A stretch of DNA of 64,000 nt from an uncultured Porphyromonadaceae bacterium (GCA_900538555.1 UPYI01000009.1:96061-160060), one strand, 5' to 3'; counted from the first letter of the stretch, positions 8,637 through 16,840 are shown. Notes: generated by a model from the letters alone, not told the origin. Made by a program: numbers and translations.

Positions 8637-9662
8637 ATGAAAAACAAAATCGTAACATTAGGTGAAATCATGTTGAGATTATCCACTCCGGGTAATACTC
8701 GTTTCGTTCAATCAGATTGTTTCGACGTGGTATACGGCGGCGGCGAAGCCAATGTAGCAGTAAGTTGCGCCAACTACGGACACGACGCATACTTCGTAAC
8801 CAAACTGCCGAAACACGAAATCGGACAATCTGCTGTAAACGCGCTGCGCAAATACGGTGTTAAAACCGATTTTATCGCCCGTGGCGGCGACCGCGTAGGT
8901 ATCTACTACCTCGAAACCGGAGCTTCCATGCGTCCGAGCAAAGTGATCTACGACCGCGCACACTCCGCTATCGCAGAAGCCGATGTGAACGATTTTGATT
9001 TCGACGCTATCATGGAAGGCGCCGCTTGGTTCCACTGGTCGGGTATCACACCTGCCATTTCGGACAAAGCTGCCGAACTGACCCGCTTGGCTTGCGAAGC
9101 TGCCAAACGCCACGGCGTAACGGTTTCGGTAGACCTGAACTTCCGCAAAAAACTGTGGACAAAAGAAAAAGCGCAGTCGATCATGAAACCGTTGATGAAA
9201 TACGTAGACGTTTGTATCGGTAACGAAGAAGATGCAGAACTCTGCCTCGGATTCAAACCCGATGCCGATGTAAACGCCGGACACACCGACGCCGAAGGTT
9301 ATAAAGGCATTTTCCAACAAATGATGAAAGAATTCGGATTCAAATACGTGATTTCTACCTTGCGCGAATCGTTCTCCGCTACGCACAACGGATGGAAAGC
9401 CATGATCTACAACGGCGAAGAATTCTACACATCGAAACGTTACGACATCAACCCGATCATCGACCGTGTAGGCGGAGGCGACTCTTTCTCCGGAGGTATC
9501 ATCCACGGCTTGCTGACCAAACCCAACCAAGGCGAAGCCCTTGAATTTGCGGTTGCCGCTTCGGCTTTGAAACACACGATCAACGGCGACTTCAACCTCG
9601 TATCGGTAGAAGAAGTGGAAGCATTGGCTGGCGGCGACGCTTCCGGACGTGTTCAACGATAA
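8637..9662 (+). CDS. kdgK: 2-dehydro-3-deoxygluconokinase (KDG kinase)
   Basis: A 341-residue PfkB-family sugar kinase. The N-terminal signature GGGEANVAVSCANYG and the C-terminal DRVGGGDSFSGGIIHGL, with the anion hole GGGD and catalytic Asp, are intact. It phosphorylates 2-keto-3-deoxygluconate with ATP to KDPG in the cytosol. The substrate is assigned from the neighbours: the KDPG aldolase follows 39 bp downstream, then kduI and kduD. Its length is that of Bacteroidota KDG kinases. Other PfkB substrates would be possible without this context. Confidence 0.92.
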   Translation: MKNKIVTLGEIMLRLSTPGNTRFVQSDCFDVVYGGGEANVAVSCANYGHDAYFVTKLPKHEIGQSAVNALRKYGVKTDFIARGGDRVGIYYLETGASMRPSKVIYDRAHSAIAEADVNDFDFDAIMEGAAWFHWSGITPAISDKAAELTRLACEAAKRHGVTVSVDLNFRKKLWTKEKAQSIMKPLMKYVDVCIGNEEDAELCLGFKPDADVNAGHTDAEGYKGIFQQMMKEFGFKYVISTLRESFSATHNGWKAMIYNGEEFYTSKRYDINPIIDRVGGGDSFSGGIIHGLLTKPNQGEALEFAVAASALKHTINGDFNLVSVEEVEALAGGDASGRVQR

Positions 9663-9701
9663 TCGTATCGACAGTTCAACCCTTAAAGGAGACTAAACAA
9701 T

Positions 9702-10370
9702 ATGGCAAGATTCAATAAGCTGCAAACCATAGCTGCCATGAGCAGCACCGGTATGGTGCCGGTATTCTACCACAAAGACGTAGAGGTAGCGAAAAAAGTA
9801 GTGAAAGCCTGTTACGAAGGCGGGGTACGTGCATTCGAATTCACGAACCGCGGTGACTTCGCTCAGGACGTATTCGCCGAATTGGTAAAATTCGCCGAAA
9901 AAGAATGCCCCGAAATGATATTGGGTATCGGCTCGATCGTCGATCCTGCAACGGCTGCACTCTATCTGCAATTGGGAGCAAACTTCGTCGTAGGACCGTT
10001 GTTCAACGCCGAAATCGCACCGATCTGTAACCGCCGTCTGATTCCCTACATCCCCGGTTGCGGATCCGTTACCGAGATCGGAAAAGCTCAGGAATGCGGT
10101 TGCGACGTTTGCAAAGTGTTCCCCGCCGGAAACGTAGGTGGTCCGTCGTTCGTGAAAAACGTAAAAGCCCCGATGCCGTGGTCTATGCTGATGGTTACCG
10201 GAGCGGTCGAACCTACCGAAGAAAACCTTACCGGTTGGATCAAAGCAGGGGTAACCTGCGTAGGTATGGGATCGAACCTCTTCCCCAAAGACGTAATCGC
10301 CGCCGGAGAATGGAGCAAGATCACAGATCTCTGCAAAAATGCATTGGCTATCATCAAGAAATTGAGATAA
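9702..10370 (+). CDS. eda: KDPG / 4-hydroxy-2-oxoglutarate aldolase
   Basis: A 222-residue class I aldolase of the Eda family. The Schiff-base lysine lies in CDVCKVFPAGNVGG, the general acid/base Glu in RAFEFTNRGD, and the phosphate-binding loop near VGMGSNLF. It splits KDPG to pyruvate and glyceraldehyde-3-phosphate. An AAAGGAG ribosome-binding site precedes the ATG at good spacing. With kdgK immediately upstream, this completes the lower half of the uronate route. A terminator-like hairpin lies between it and kduI. Confidence 0.95.
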   Translation: MARFNKLQTIAAMSSTGMVPVFYHKDVEVAKKVVKACYEGGVRAFEFTNRGDFAQDVFAELVKFAEKECPEMILGIGSIVDPATAALYLQLGANFVVGPLFNAEIAPICNRRLIPYIPGCGSVTEIGKAQECGCDVCKVFPAGNVGGPSFVKNVKAPMPWSMLMVTGAVEPTEENLTGWIKAGVTCVGMGSNLFPKDVIAAGEWSKITDLCKNALAIIKKLR

Positions 10371-10429
10371 ACAGTACACCGGAAAATAACTTCCGGATGT
10401 TTTGGAGTTAATAAGTATGTGGTTTTAAG

Positions 10430-10456
10430 CATAGGCGTTCGGTACGCCTATGCTTA
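10430..10456 (+). terminator. Hairpin between eda and kduI
   Basis: GCATAGGCG and CGCCTATGC form a perfect 9-bp stem with a 7-nt loop, followed by TTATT. It could end the kdgK-eda message, lower expression of kduI-kduD, or protect the upstream RNA. No TAnnTTTG box is evident between the hairpin and kduI, so read-through is likely. Confidence 0.6.
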
Positions 10457-10479
10457 TTCCGTATTAAAAACATTACGAT

Positions 10480-11322
10480 ATGAAAATCAATTATGAAGTG
10501 CGTTACGCCGCACACCCCGAAGACGCAAAGCACTATGATACAGCGCGTCTCAGAAAAGATTTCTTAGTTACAAACCTGATGGTCGCCGACGAGATCAATA
10601 TGGTGTACACCATGTACGACCGTCTGATCGTCGGTGGTGCCGTACCCGTAAACGAAAAACTGGAACTGACTCCGATCGACCCATTGAAAGCCCCGTTCTT
10701 CCTGTGGAGAAGAGAGTTGGGTATCATCAATGTCGGTGGCGAAGGTATCGTAGAAGTGGAAGGCAAGAGCTACGAACTCGGTTACAAAGAAGCCCTCTAT
10801 TTAGGTAAGGGCGACCGCAATGTTACATTCGTCAGCAAAGACCCGTCGAAACCCGCCCATTTCTATTTCAACTCCGCATCGGCTCACTGCACCTACCCCG
10901 ACCGGAAAATAACGAAAGCCGAAGCCGACGTGCTCGAACTCGGCTCACTCGAAGGCTCGAACCACCGTGTCATCAACCGTCTGATCGTTCAACAGGTGTT
11001 GCCCACCTGCCAGCTGCAAATGGGTATGACCGAACTCAAACCGGGTAGCGTATGGAACACCATGCCGGCTCATACGCACAGCCGCCGCATGGAAGCCTAC
11101 TTCTATTTCGAAGTGCCCGAAGATCAGGCAGTATGCCACTTCATGGGCGAAATGCAGGAAACCCGCCATATCTGGATGCACAACGAAGACGCGGTCATCT
11201 CGCCTACCTGGTCGATCCACTCGGCTTGCGCGACAAGCAACTATACCTTCATTTGGGGTATGGCAGGAGAAAACCTCGATTACAGCGACATGGACACCAG
11301 CGCACCCACCGAAATGAAATAA
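10480..11322 (+). CDS. kduI: 5-keto-4-deoxyuronate isomerase KduI
   Basis: A 280-residue bicupin with the usual KduI length. The metal site is visible as AHTHSRRMEAYFYFE, with two His and one Glu, and a later His in WSIHSACATSNYTFIWG. It converts 4-deoxy-L-threo-5-hexosulose uronate, the product of unsaturated uronates released by pectate or glycosaminoglycan lyases, to 3-deoxy-D-glycero-2,5-hexodiulosonate. The product is the substrate of KduD, encoded 10 bp downstream. Confidence 0.97.
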   Translation: MKINYEVRYAAHPEDAKHYDTARLRKDFLVTNLMVADEINMVYTMYDRLIVGGAVPVNEKLELTPIDPLKAPFFLWRRELGIINVGGEGIVEVEGKSYELGYKEALYLGKGDRNVTFVSKDPSKPAHFYFNSASAHCTYPDRKITKAEADVLELGSLEGSNHRVINRLIVQQVLPTCQLQMGMTELKPGSVWNTMPAHTHSRRMEAYFYFEVPEDQAVCHFMGEMQETRHIWMHNEDAVISPTWSIHSACATSNYTFIWGMAGENLDYSDMDTSAPTEMK

Positions 11323-11332
11323 TCCCGTACAC

Positions 11333-12127
11333 ATGGAAGGAATACAACTGTTCGACCTGACCGGGAAAATCGCTTTGGTCACCGGTGCCACACACGGGCT
11401 GGGCATGGCAATGGCTGCGGCATTGGGTAAAGCCGGAGCGACAGTAGTCGTAAACGGACGCAATGCCGAAAAACTGAACCATGCACTCGACGAATATGCC
11501 GCGATGGGGCTTACCGTCAAAGGATATGTAGCCGATGTCACCAACGAGGCACAGGCAACCGCTTTGGTGAAAAAGATCAACGACGAAATCGGGCTGATCG
11601 ATATTCTGGTCAATAACGCCGGTATCATCAAACGCATTCCGGCACAGGATATGTCGATCGACGAATGGCAGGATGTGCTGAATGTCGATCTCACCGGACC
11701 GTTCATCATGTCGAAAGCCGTATTCGAAGGAATGCGGCAACTCGGCGGCGGAAAAATCATCAACGTCTGCTCCATGATGAGCGAAGTCGGACGCGATACC
11801 GTTTCGGCTTACGCCGCAGCCAAAGGCGGATTGAAGATGCTCACCCGCAATCTGGCTACCGAATGGGCTCGCTACAACATTCAGGTAAACGGCATAGGAC
11901 CGGGCTACTTCGCCACTTCGCAAACCGCTCCGATACGGGTAGACGGACATCCGTTCAATGACTTTATCATCAAACGGACTCCGGCGATGCGCTGGGGAAA
12001 CCCCGAAGATCTGGGAGGTGCAATCATCTTCCTTGCCTCTCATGCATCGGATTTCGTAAACGGGCAAGTCGTTTATGTAGACGGAGGCATTCTGGCTTCG
12101 TTAGGTAAAGCCGCCAACGAAGAATAA
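11333..12127 (+). CDS. kduD: 2-dehydro-3-deoxy-D-gluconate 5-dehydrogenase KduD
   Basis: A 264-residue short-chain dehydrogenase: TGATHGLGMAMA cofactor turn, NNAGI, catalytic Ser in CSMMS and Tyr/Lys in SAYAAAKGG. It reduces 3-deoxy-D-glycero-2,5-hexodiulosonate to 2-keto-3-deoxygluconate, the substrate of the kinase encoded upstream. The start at 11333 gives MEGIQLFDLTGKIALVTG and follows a gap of 10 bp from kduI. A strong terminator ends the operon at 12150. Confidence 0.95.
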   Translation: MEGIQLFDLTGKIALVTGATHGLGMAMAAALGKAGATVVVNGRNAEKLNHALDEYAAMGLTVKGYVADVTNEAQATALVKKINDEIGLIDILVNNAGIIKRIPAQDMSIDEWQDVLNVDLTGPFIMSKAVFEGMRQLGGGKIINVCSMMSEVGRDTVSAYAAAKGGLKMLTRNLATEWARYNIQVNGIGPGYFATSQTAPIRVDGHPFNDFIIKRTPAMRWGNPEDLGGAIIFLASHASDFVNGQVVYVDGGILASLGKAANEE

Positions 12128-12149
12128 AGGCACAACTATCCGACACAAT

Positions 12150-12197
12150 ACCGCGCCGGGGAACGTTTTCGGACGACATCCCGGCGCGGTCTCTTTT
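12150..12197 (+). terminator. Terminator of the kdg/kdu operon
   Basis: ACCGCGCCGGG and CCCGGCGCGGT form a perfect 11-bp GC stem, followed by CTCTTTT. Confidence 0.9.
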
Positions 12198-12254
12198 CAA
12201 ATAAATAGCCTGTAAAAAGGATCGCAAGGAAATATGTAATTTATCGGAAATAAG

Positions 12255-12262
12255 TATCTTTG
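12255..12262 (+). promoter_or_regulatory. Promoter of the hydrolase/Mur/Ddl operon
   Basis: TATCTTTG matches TAnnTTTG. Transcription would start near 12269, so the first coding ATG is 12299; an in-frame TTG at 12260 is excluded. Confidence 0.75.
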
Positions 12263-12298
12263 CAGACAAGAAGAACAAACAAAAACGTAACGCGGGTT

Positions 12299-13069
12299 AT
12301 GTTAGAAACGATAAAATTACACGGGGTAGACCTGCAATATACCGTCGAGGGCGAAGGACGCAACGTCATTCTCCTACACGGGTGGGGATGCAACCACACT
12401 ACCATGCAACCGATAGAAGCGGCTCTCGTCCCCGGATTCAAAGTCTACAACATCGACTTCCCCGGATTCGGCGGCAGCAGTGTGCCGCCCGCCGTATGGG
12501 GCGTAGAAGAATATACCCGGCTCGTCGAAACATTTGTACAGACCCTGAACATAACCGATCCCATATTGATCGGCCACTCCTTCGGAGGTAGAGTATCCAT
12601 ACTTTATGCCTCGCGCAACACCGTACGGAAAGTCATTCTGGTCGATGCCGCCGGAGTAAAACCCAAGCGTCCGCTCAAATACTACCTGAAAGTATATTCG
12701 TTCAAACTCTCCAAACGGGTGCTGCCCTATATCCTCGGGAAAGAACGCGCAGCCCGGAGAATCGAAGAAAAACGCAGAAAAGCAGGATCGACCGACTACA
12801 ACAACCTGACCGGAACCATGCGCGACATATTAGTGAAAGTCGTCAATGAAGACCTGCGTGCGGTCATGCCCCGCATCGCCTATCCTACCCTGCTGATCTG
12901 GGGGAAAAACGACACGGCTACTCCTCTCCGCGACGCCCGCATCATGGAAAAACTGATTCCCGATGCCGGGTTGGTCACGTTCGACAATGCCGGGCATTTC
13001 AGTTTTCTGGACTGCCCCTACCTGTTCCGTTCCGTACTTCAAAACTTTTTAAACGAAGACCGTCTTTAA
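12299..13069 (+). CDS. Alpha/beta hydrolase, first gene of the Mur/Ddl-like operon
   Basis: A 256-residue alpha/beta hydrolase. The oxyanion region is LLHGWG (residues 25-30), the nucleophile is Ser94 in GHSFGGR, and the acid and base are Asp205 (GKNDTATP) and His233 (NAGHFSF), so the triad is intact. A basic cap region follows (about residues 120-165; many Lys and Arg), which suggests a polar or membrane-near substrate. No signal peptide is present, so it acts in the cytosol. The promoter at 12255 lies just upstream and the Mur ligase gene starts 12 bp after the stop. Esterase, amidase or peptidase activity is possible; the substrate is unknown. Confidence 0.88.
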   Translation: MLETIKLHGVDLQYTVEGEGRNVILLHGWGCNHTTMQPIEAALVPGFKVYNIDFPGFGGSSVPPAVWGVEEYTRLVETFVQTLNITDPILIGHSFGGRVSILYASRNTVRKVILVDAAGVKPKRPLKYYLKVYSFKLSKRVLPYILGKERAARRIEEKRRKAGSTDYNNLTGTMRDILVKVVNEDLRAVMPRIAYPTLLIWGKNDTATPLRDARIMEKLIPDAGLVTFDNAGHFSFLDCPYLFRSVLQNFLNEDRL

Positions 13070-13081
13070 CCGAATAAAACT

Positions 13082-14659
13082 ATGATATCGCAAGCCATTT
13101 CGATCGTGACCCTCTGCATACTGGTGTTCTACATCGGCACTGCCACAAAACACGAATTGCAGATGATGCAACAGAACTCCTACCGCAACGACCGCTATTA
13201 CCGTTGGCTGACCGGCAGCAAATCGCTATCGTCGATAAGCCGGCTTATCGACCTGTTCCTGCTGATCATGCTGTTCACCCGCTTTCCGGAAACGATCGTC
13301 GGAAGCATCGTATCGATCGTTCTGCTCATCAAAGCGATCAAAGAACTGCGCACCCAATACAAAAAGCCGCTGGTATTTACCCGCAGGGCTACCCGGCTCT
13401 ACATCGCCTGTCTCGTCGTCACGGCACTCCTTGCCGTCGGCGGATGCCTGCTCCTCACCCCGTCGCTTTATTGGGCAATACGCCTGCTCATGCTCTCGGC
13501 TGTACTTTCGCCCGCTATCATCCTGTTCGCCAACCTGCTGATGAAGCCGATCGAAAAATCGATCAACCGCGGATTCTATAACGAAGCAAAAAAAATACTG
13601 AGTCAGATGCCCGAACTGACGATCATCGGTGTTACGGGCAGCTACGGAAAGACCAGCACGAAACATTACCTCTATCGCATACTCTCCGAAAAATACAACG
13701 TCATCATGACTCCCGGAAGTTTCAACACGCCCATGGGTGTCATCCGGACCGTACGCGAACAGATGAAGCCCTACTACAACATCTTCATCGTGGAAATGGG
13801 AGCCAAACAAATCGGAGACATCAAAGAGATCTGCGACCTGGTATGCCCTACGATCGGTATCGTGACCGCCGTAGGCGAACAACACCTCGAATCGTTCAAG
13901 ACGATCGAAAACGTACAACGCACCAAATTCGAACTGATCGACGCATTGCCTGCCGACGGATTAGCCGTTATCAACAACGACTTCCCGTACATCGCCAACC
14001 GGGCAGTATCCCACGTACCGGTACGGCGTTACGCATTGGAGAAGAGTGACGCGACCGACTACCACATCGAAGATATTACCTACGGCACGGAGGACACCCG
14101 GTTTACCGTCGTAGGAGGCGGAGAACGGATAGAACTGACCACCAAACTGATCGGCGACTGCAATCTTTCGAATCTGATGGCAGCAGTCATCGTCGCACGG
14201 CATCTCGACGTTCCGGTATCCTCGATACAGTACGGGGTAAGCCGCATCGAACAGGTGGAACACCGGCTGAACATGAAACGGACACCCGGCGGCATCTCGA
14301 TCATCGACGACGCTTTCAACTCCAACCCCGACGGTTCGCGAATGGCACTCGATGTGCTCCGCCGCATCCGTACGGGCAAACGCATCGTCATCACTCCGGG
14401 TATGATCGAACTCGGTGAAAAACAGGAATACTACAACCGGAAATTCGGAGAACAACTGGCTACCGCCTGCGACTACGTCATGGTCGTCGGAGAATACAAC
14501 CGCGCAGCGATTCTCGCCGGATTGGAAGAAGGCGGCATGAACGCCGATTCCATATTCATTGCCGATACCTTCCGGCAAGCCCAGCAACGATTGCAACAAA
14601 TCGCCGGAGCGGGCGACGTAGTGCTTTACGAAAACGACCTGCCCGACACATTCAAATAG
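13082..14659 (+). CDS. Membrane-anchored Mur ligase family protein (MurF-like)
   Basis: A 525-residue protein with an unusual plan. Residues 1-155 hold about four hydrophobic segments (roughly 2-20, 55-85, 105-125, 129-153). The Mur ligase central domain starts at 180 with the P-loop GVTGSYGKTST, followed by TPGSFNTPMGV, VEMGAKQIGDI and NNDF. The C-terminal domain carries IIDDAFNSNPDGSRMALDVL, which resembles MurF. The N-terminal domain that binds the UDP-sugar in MurC-F is absent; the membrane region takes its place. It therefore probably forms an amide bond on a membrane-linked or non-nucleotide acceptor, using the product of the Ddl-like ligase encoded next. That role is inference. Confidence 0.82.
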   Translation: MISQAISIVTLCILVFYIGTATKHELQMMQQNSYRNDRYYRWLTGSKSLSSISRLIDLFLLIMLFTRFPETIVGSIVSIVLLIKAIKELRTQYKKPLVFTRRATRLYIACLVVTALLAVGGCLLLTPSLYWAIRLLMLSAVLSPAIILFANLLMKPIEKSINRGFYNEAKKILSQMPELTIIGVTGSYGKTSTKHYLYRILSEKYNVIMTPGSFNTPMGVIRTVREQMKPYYNIFIVEMGAKQIGDIKEICDLVCPTIGIVTAVGEQHLESFKTIENVQRTKFELIDALPADGLAVINNDFPYIANRAVSHVPVRRYALEKSDATDYHIEDITYGTEDTRFTVVGGGERIELTTKLIGDCNLSNLMAAVIVARHLDVPVSSIQYGVSRIEQVEHRLNMKRTPGGISIIDDAFNSNPDGSRMALDVLRRIRTGKRIVITPGMIELGEKQEYYNRKFGEQLATACDYVMVVGEYNRAAILAGLEEGGMNADSIFIADTFRQAQQRLQQIAGAGDVVLYENDLPDTFK

Positions 14660-14722
14660 ACCGAACAGCCGCGCCGGAATTTTTCGGCACGGCAATAACC
14701 AACAGATAGAAACAAGACAATT

Positions 14723-15904
14723 ATGAAAACAAGAATCGGAGTATTCTTCGGAGGACGCTCTACCGAACACGAAATTTCCGTCCTCTCGGCACTGCAAGCC
14801 ATCAACGCATTCAACAAAGACAAATACGAAATCACCCCCATATATATTACGAAGCAAGGCAAATGGTTCAGCGGGAAAGCCCTGCTCGATGTAAGCAATT
14901 ACAAAAATATGGAGGCGCTGCAAAAAGTATGCGAAGAGGTGTACATGATTCCCGAATACGGAGACTACAACCTCTATAAGAAACACAAGCCGATGTTCGG
15001 CAGCGCCGTACTCACTACTCTCGACGTAGTGATCCCCGTACTGCACGGCAGCAACGGCGAGGACGGCATCTTCGAGGGCGTGCTCGAAACCATCGGCATA
15101 CCGTATGCCGGATGCAACACGCTGGCTTCGGCAAACGGTATGGACAAGATCACGATGAAAATGGTGATGCAGTCGAGCGGCATCCCCATCGTCGATTACG
15201 TATGGTTCACCGACAAACAGTGGTACACGCAACGCGAAAAACTCATTGCCGAGATCGAAGAGAAAATAGGTTATCCCGTCATCGTGAAACCCGCCAATCT
15301 CGGTTCGAGCGTAGGAATCTCCCACGCCGACAATCGGGAAGAATTGATCGCCAAAGTAGAAGTAGCGGAACAATACTCCACACGCATCGTCATCGAAGAC
15401 ATGGTCGAAGAGCTGAAAGAGATCAACTGCTCGGTACTGGGCGACTGCGACGACTACCGCCCGTCGGTGTGCGAAGAACCGATCAAAAGCGGCGACATCC
15501 TCACATACGAAGACAAATACATGGGTGGCAGCAAATCGGCGAAAGGTATGCAAGCCTCGCAGAAACGCATTCCCGCCGATCTGTGTCCCGAAGATACCGA
15601 ACGCATACAGTTCCTTGCCGGTGAAACATTCCGGGTACTCTCCTGCCACGGAGTTGCCCGCATCGACTTCATCATCGACCGCAAGACGGGCAAGATCTAC
15701 GTAAACGAAATCAATACCATTCCCGGATCGCTTTCGTTCTATCTATGGGAAGCCTCCGGCATACCGTTCGATAAACTCATGGACACATTGGTGAACCTCG
15801 CTTTGAAACGCAAACGCGAATCAGGTATGAAAACCGTAAGCTACGACCAGAACATTTTCAATCTGGGCAAAGGTATAAAAGGCGGTAAAACCGGTATTAA
15901 ATAA
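14723..15904 (+). CDS. D-alanine--D-alanine ligase family protein
   Basis: A 393-residue ATP-grasp ligase, longer than typical Ddl (about 310-350). It has the N-terminal signature GVFFGGRSTEHEISVLSA, the ATP-grasp lysine region YPVIVKPANLGSSVGIS, an omega loop with TYEDKYMGG resembling the Tyr-Lys-Tyr type of D-Ala-D-Ala ligases rather than the VanA type, and metal ligands in EINTIPGSLSF. It should couple two D-amino acids, probably D-Ala, with ATP. As last gene of a three-gene operon with a Mur ligase and a hydrolase, it may be a second, specialised ligase. Whether the genome holds another Ddl cannot be seen here. Confidence 0.88.
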   Translation: MKTRIGVFFGGRSTEHEISVLSALQAINAFNKDKYEITPIYITKQGKWFSGKALLDVSNYKNMEALQKVCEEVYMIPEYGDYNLYKKHKPMFGSAVLTTLDVVIPVLHGSNGEDGIFEGVLETIGIPYAGCNTLASANGMDKITMKMVMQSSGIPIVDYVWFTDKQWYTQREKLIAEIEEKIGYPVIVKPANLGSSVGISHADNREELIAKVEVAEQYSTRIVIEDMVEELKEINCSVLGDCDDYRPSVCEEPIKSGDILTYEDKYMGGSKSAKGMQASQKRIPADLCPEDTERIQFLAGETFRVLSCHGVARIDFIIDRKTGKIYVNEINTIPGSLSFYLWEASGIPFDKLMDTLVNLALKRKRESGMKTVSYDQNIFNLGKGIKGGKTGIK

Positions 15905-15930
15905 CCGCAAACACATTACATGCAACATAA

Positions 15931-15973
15931 CGGAAGGGAGTGTATCGGAGTAAATTCCGATTACTCCCTTCCG
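15931..15973 (+). terminator. Terminator after the ddl-like gene
   Basis: CGGAAGGGAGT and ACTCCCTTCCG form a perfect 11-bp stem with an inner TCGGA/TCCGA pair. It closes the operon that starts at 12255. Confidence 0.85.
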
Positions 15974-15990
15974 CATATAAAAATCAAACG

Positions 15991-16127
15991 TTTTCGATAG
16001 CCGAGAGCAGAGCCGAACTCGTTCGAGCTATGCCGAGGCAAGAAAAGGTGCATGCAATGAACTTTTCGACAGCCGAGAGCAGAGCCGAATTTATTCGGGC
16101 TATGCCGAAGCGAGAAAAGATGCATGA
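15991..16127 (-). repeat. Two tandem units of the dispersed palindromic repeat
   Basis: Units begin at 15991 and 16063, 72 bp apart. Each reads TTTTCGAnAGCCGAGAGCAGAGCCGA..., a central palindrome, TATGCCGAnGC and GAAAAG. The palindrome is CGAAC-TC-GTTCG in the first and CCGAAT-TT-ATTCGG in the second, so both arms changed together. The chance open frame through it (15940-16272) is not a gene. Confidence 0.85.
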
Positions 16128-16254
16128 ATATAAACAATGCAACAATCCGATAAAAAAAAACGGAAAATACTTGTATATCCGATTTTTATGGTTTAATTTG
16201 CAGGTGCAATCAAAGAAAAGATTCTGCGCTTACAAGACGGATGTACTTCTAACC

Positions 16255-16395
16255 CGGCTTATCACCGGGTGAAATTTCTCTATTACTAAGTTCATAAGCT
16301 CCTTTTATTGCCGCCTGCCTACCGGACGAAACTGAGGTTTCCACCAAGGGCGGAGAGTTTTCCCTAATTATTATTTATCTATAACCTATTTTCTT
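16255..16395 (+). promoter_or_regulatory. Structured leader of the RRM gene (candidate)
   Basis: Upstream of the RRM protein lie ACCCGGcttatcaCCGGGT (about 16253-16271) and a longer stem with CCGCCT pairing GGGCGG (about 16312-16352) that encloses ACC...GGT. Such a folded leader before a small RNA-binding protein suggests temperature or self-regulation. No known riboswitch class is recognised. Confidence 0.4.
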
Positions 16396-16641
16396 ATGAA
16401 CATTTACATCGGAAACCTCAATTATGGGGTTAAAGAAAACGAACTCCAAACACTTTTAGAAGGATTCGGTTCTGTGGATTCCGTAAAAATCATCATGGAT
16501 CGCGAAAGCGGTCGTTCCAAAGGTTTCGGCTTCATTGAGATGCCAAACGAAGAGGAAGCCCGTCGCGCAATCGAAGAGCTTGCCGGAAAAGAATTCGCCG
16601 GACGCACTATCGTTATCAAAGAAGCCCGACCCAGAGCCTAA
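16396..16641 (+). CDS. Small RNA-binding protein with one RRM domain
   Basis: The 81-residue protein is a single RRM. RNP2 is IYIGNLNYG near the N-terminus and RNP1 is SKGFGFIEM at about residues 41-49, both with the aromatic residues that stack on RNA. A short tail PRA follows. Bacterial single-RRM proteins of this type occur in Bacteroidota and cyanobacteria, where several respond to cold; it binds single-stranded RNA in the cytosol. It stands alone, behind a structured leader, and is followed by a terminator hairpin at 16668. Confidence 0.95.
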   Translation: MNIYIGNLNYGVKENELQTLLEGFGSVDSVKIIMDRESGRSKGFGFIEMPNEEEARRAIEELAGKEFAGRTIVIKEARPRA

Positions 16642-16667
16642 GACAATAAACGGCTGTCAGAAAGTAT

Positions 16668-16712
16668 AAGGGGCTATGTCGAAAATGAATTTTTTTCGAT
16701 GTCGCCCCTTTT
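16668..16712 (+). terminator. Terminator-like hairpin after the RRM gene (first part of 180-nt element, copy B)
   Basis: AAGGGGC (16668-16674) pairs with GCCCCTT (16704-16710) followed by TT, with inner TCGAAAA/TTTTTTCGA. It matches the hairpins at 1496 and 34871. Confidence 0.75.
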
Positions 16713-16750
16713 CTGCGCGTCAGAATATCTAAGACGCAAGACATGAGGAT

Positions 16751-16840
16751 GAGAACGACAGGGGCTTACCAACATAAACGACTTAGTCCGAACCCCAATG
16801 ACAGACAGCAGATTGGACATGACAGTACATCGTCTTTGCT
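16751..16840 (+). repeat. 180-nt element, copy B, distal conserved part
   Basis: GAGAACGACAGGGGCTTAC, CGACTTAGTCCGAACCCCAATG and CAGCAGATTGGACATGA align with copies A and C in the same order and spacing. GTCCGA pairs with TTGGAC through G-U. It ends in a T-rich tract (CTTTGCTTTT). The element is intact here, with no repeat between the hairpin and this block. Confidence 0.75.

Noticed and set aside
13961..15649. A 562-codon minus-strand frame across the Mur ligase and Ddl genes
   Set aside because: It spans two well-supported genes and the gap between them, and its translation has no recognisable domain.
14723..15904. VanA-type D-Ala-D-Lac ligase (vancomycin resistance)
   Set aside because: The omega loop has the TYEDKY pattern of D-Ala-D-Ala ligases, and no vanH, vanX or vanRS genes are present.
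15940..16272. A 110-codon plus-strand frame before the RRM gene
   Set aside because: It is made of two palindromic repeat units and begins in the terminator of the Ddl-like gene.
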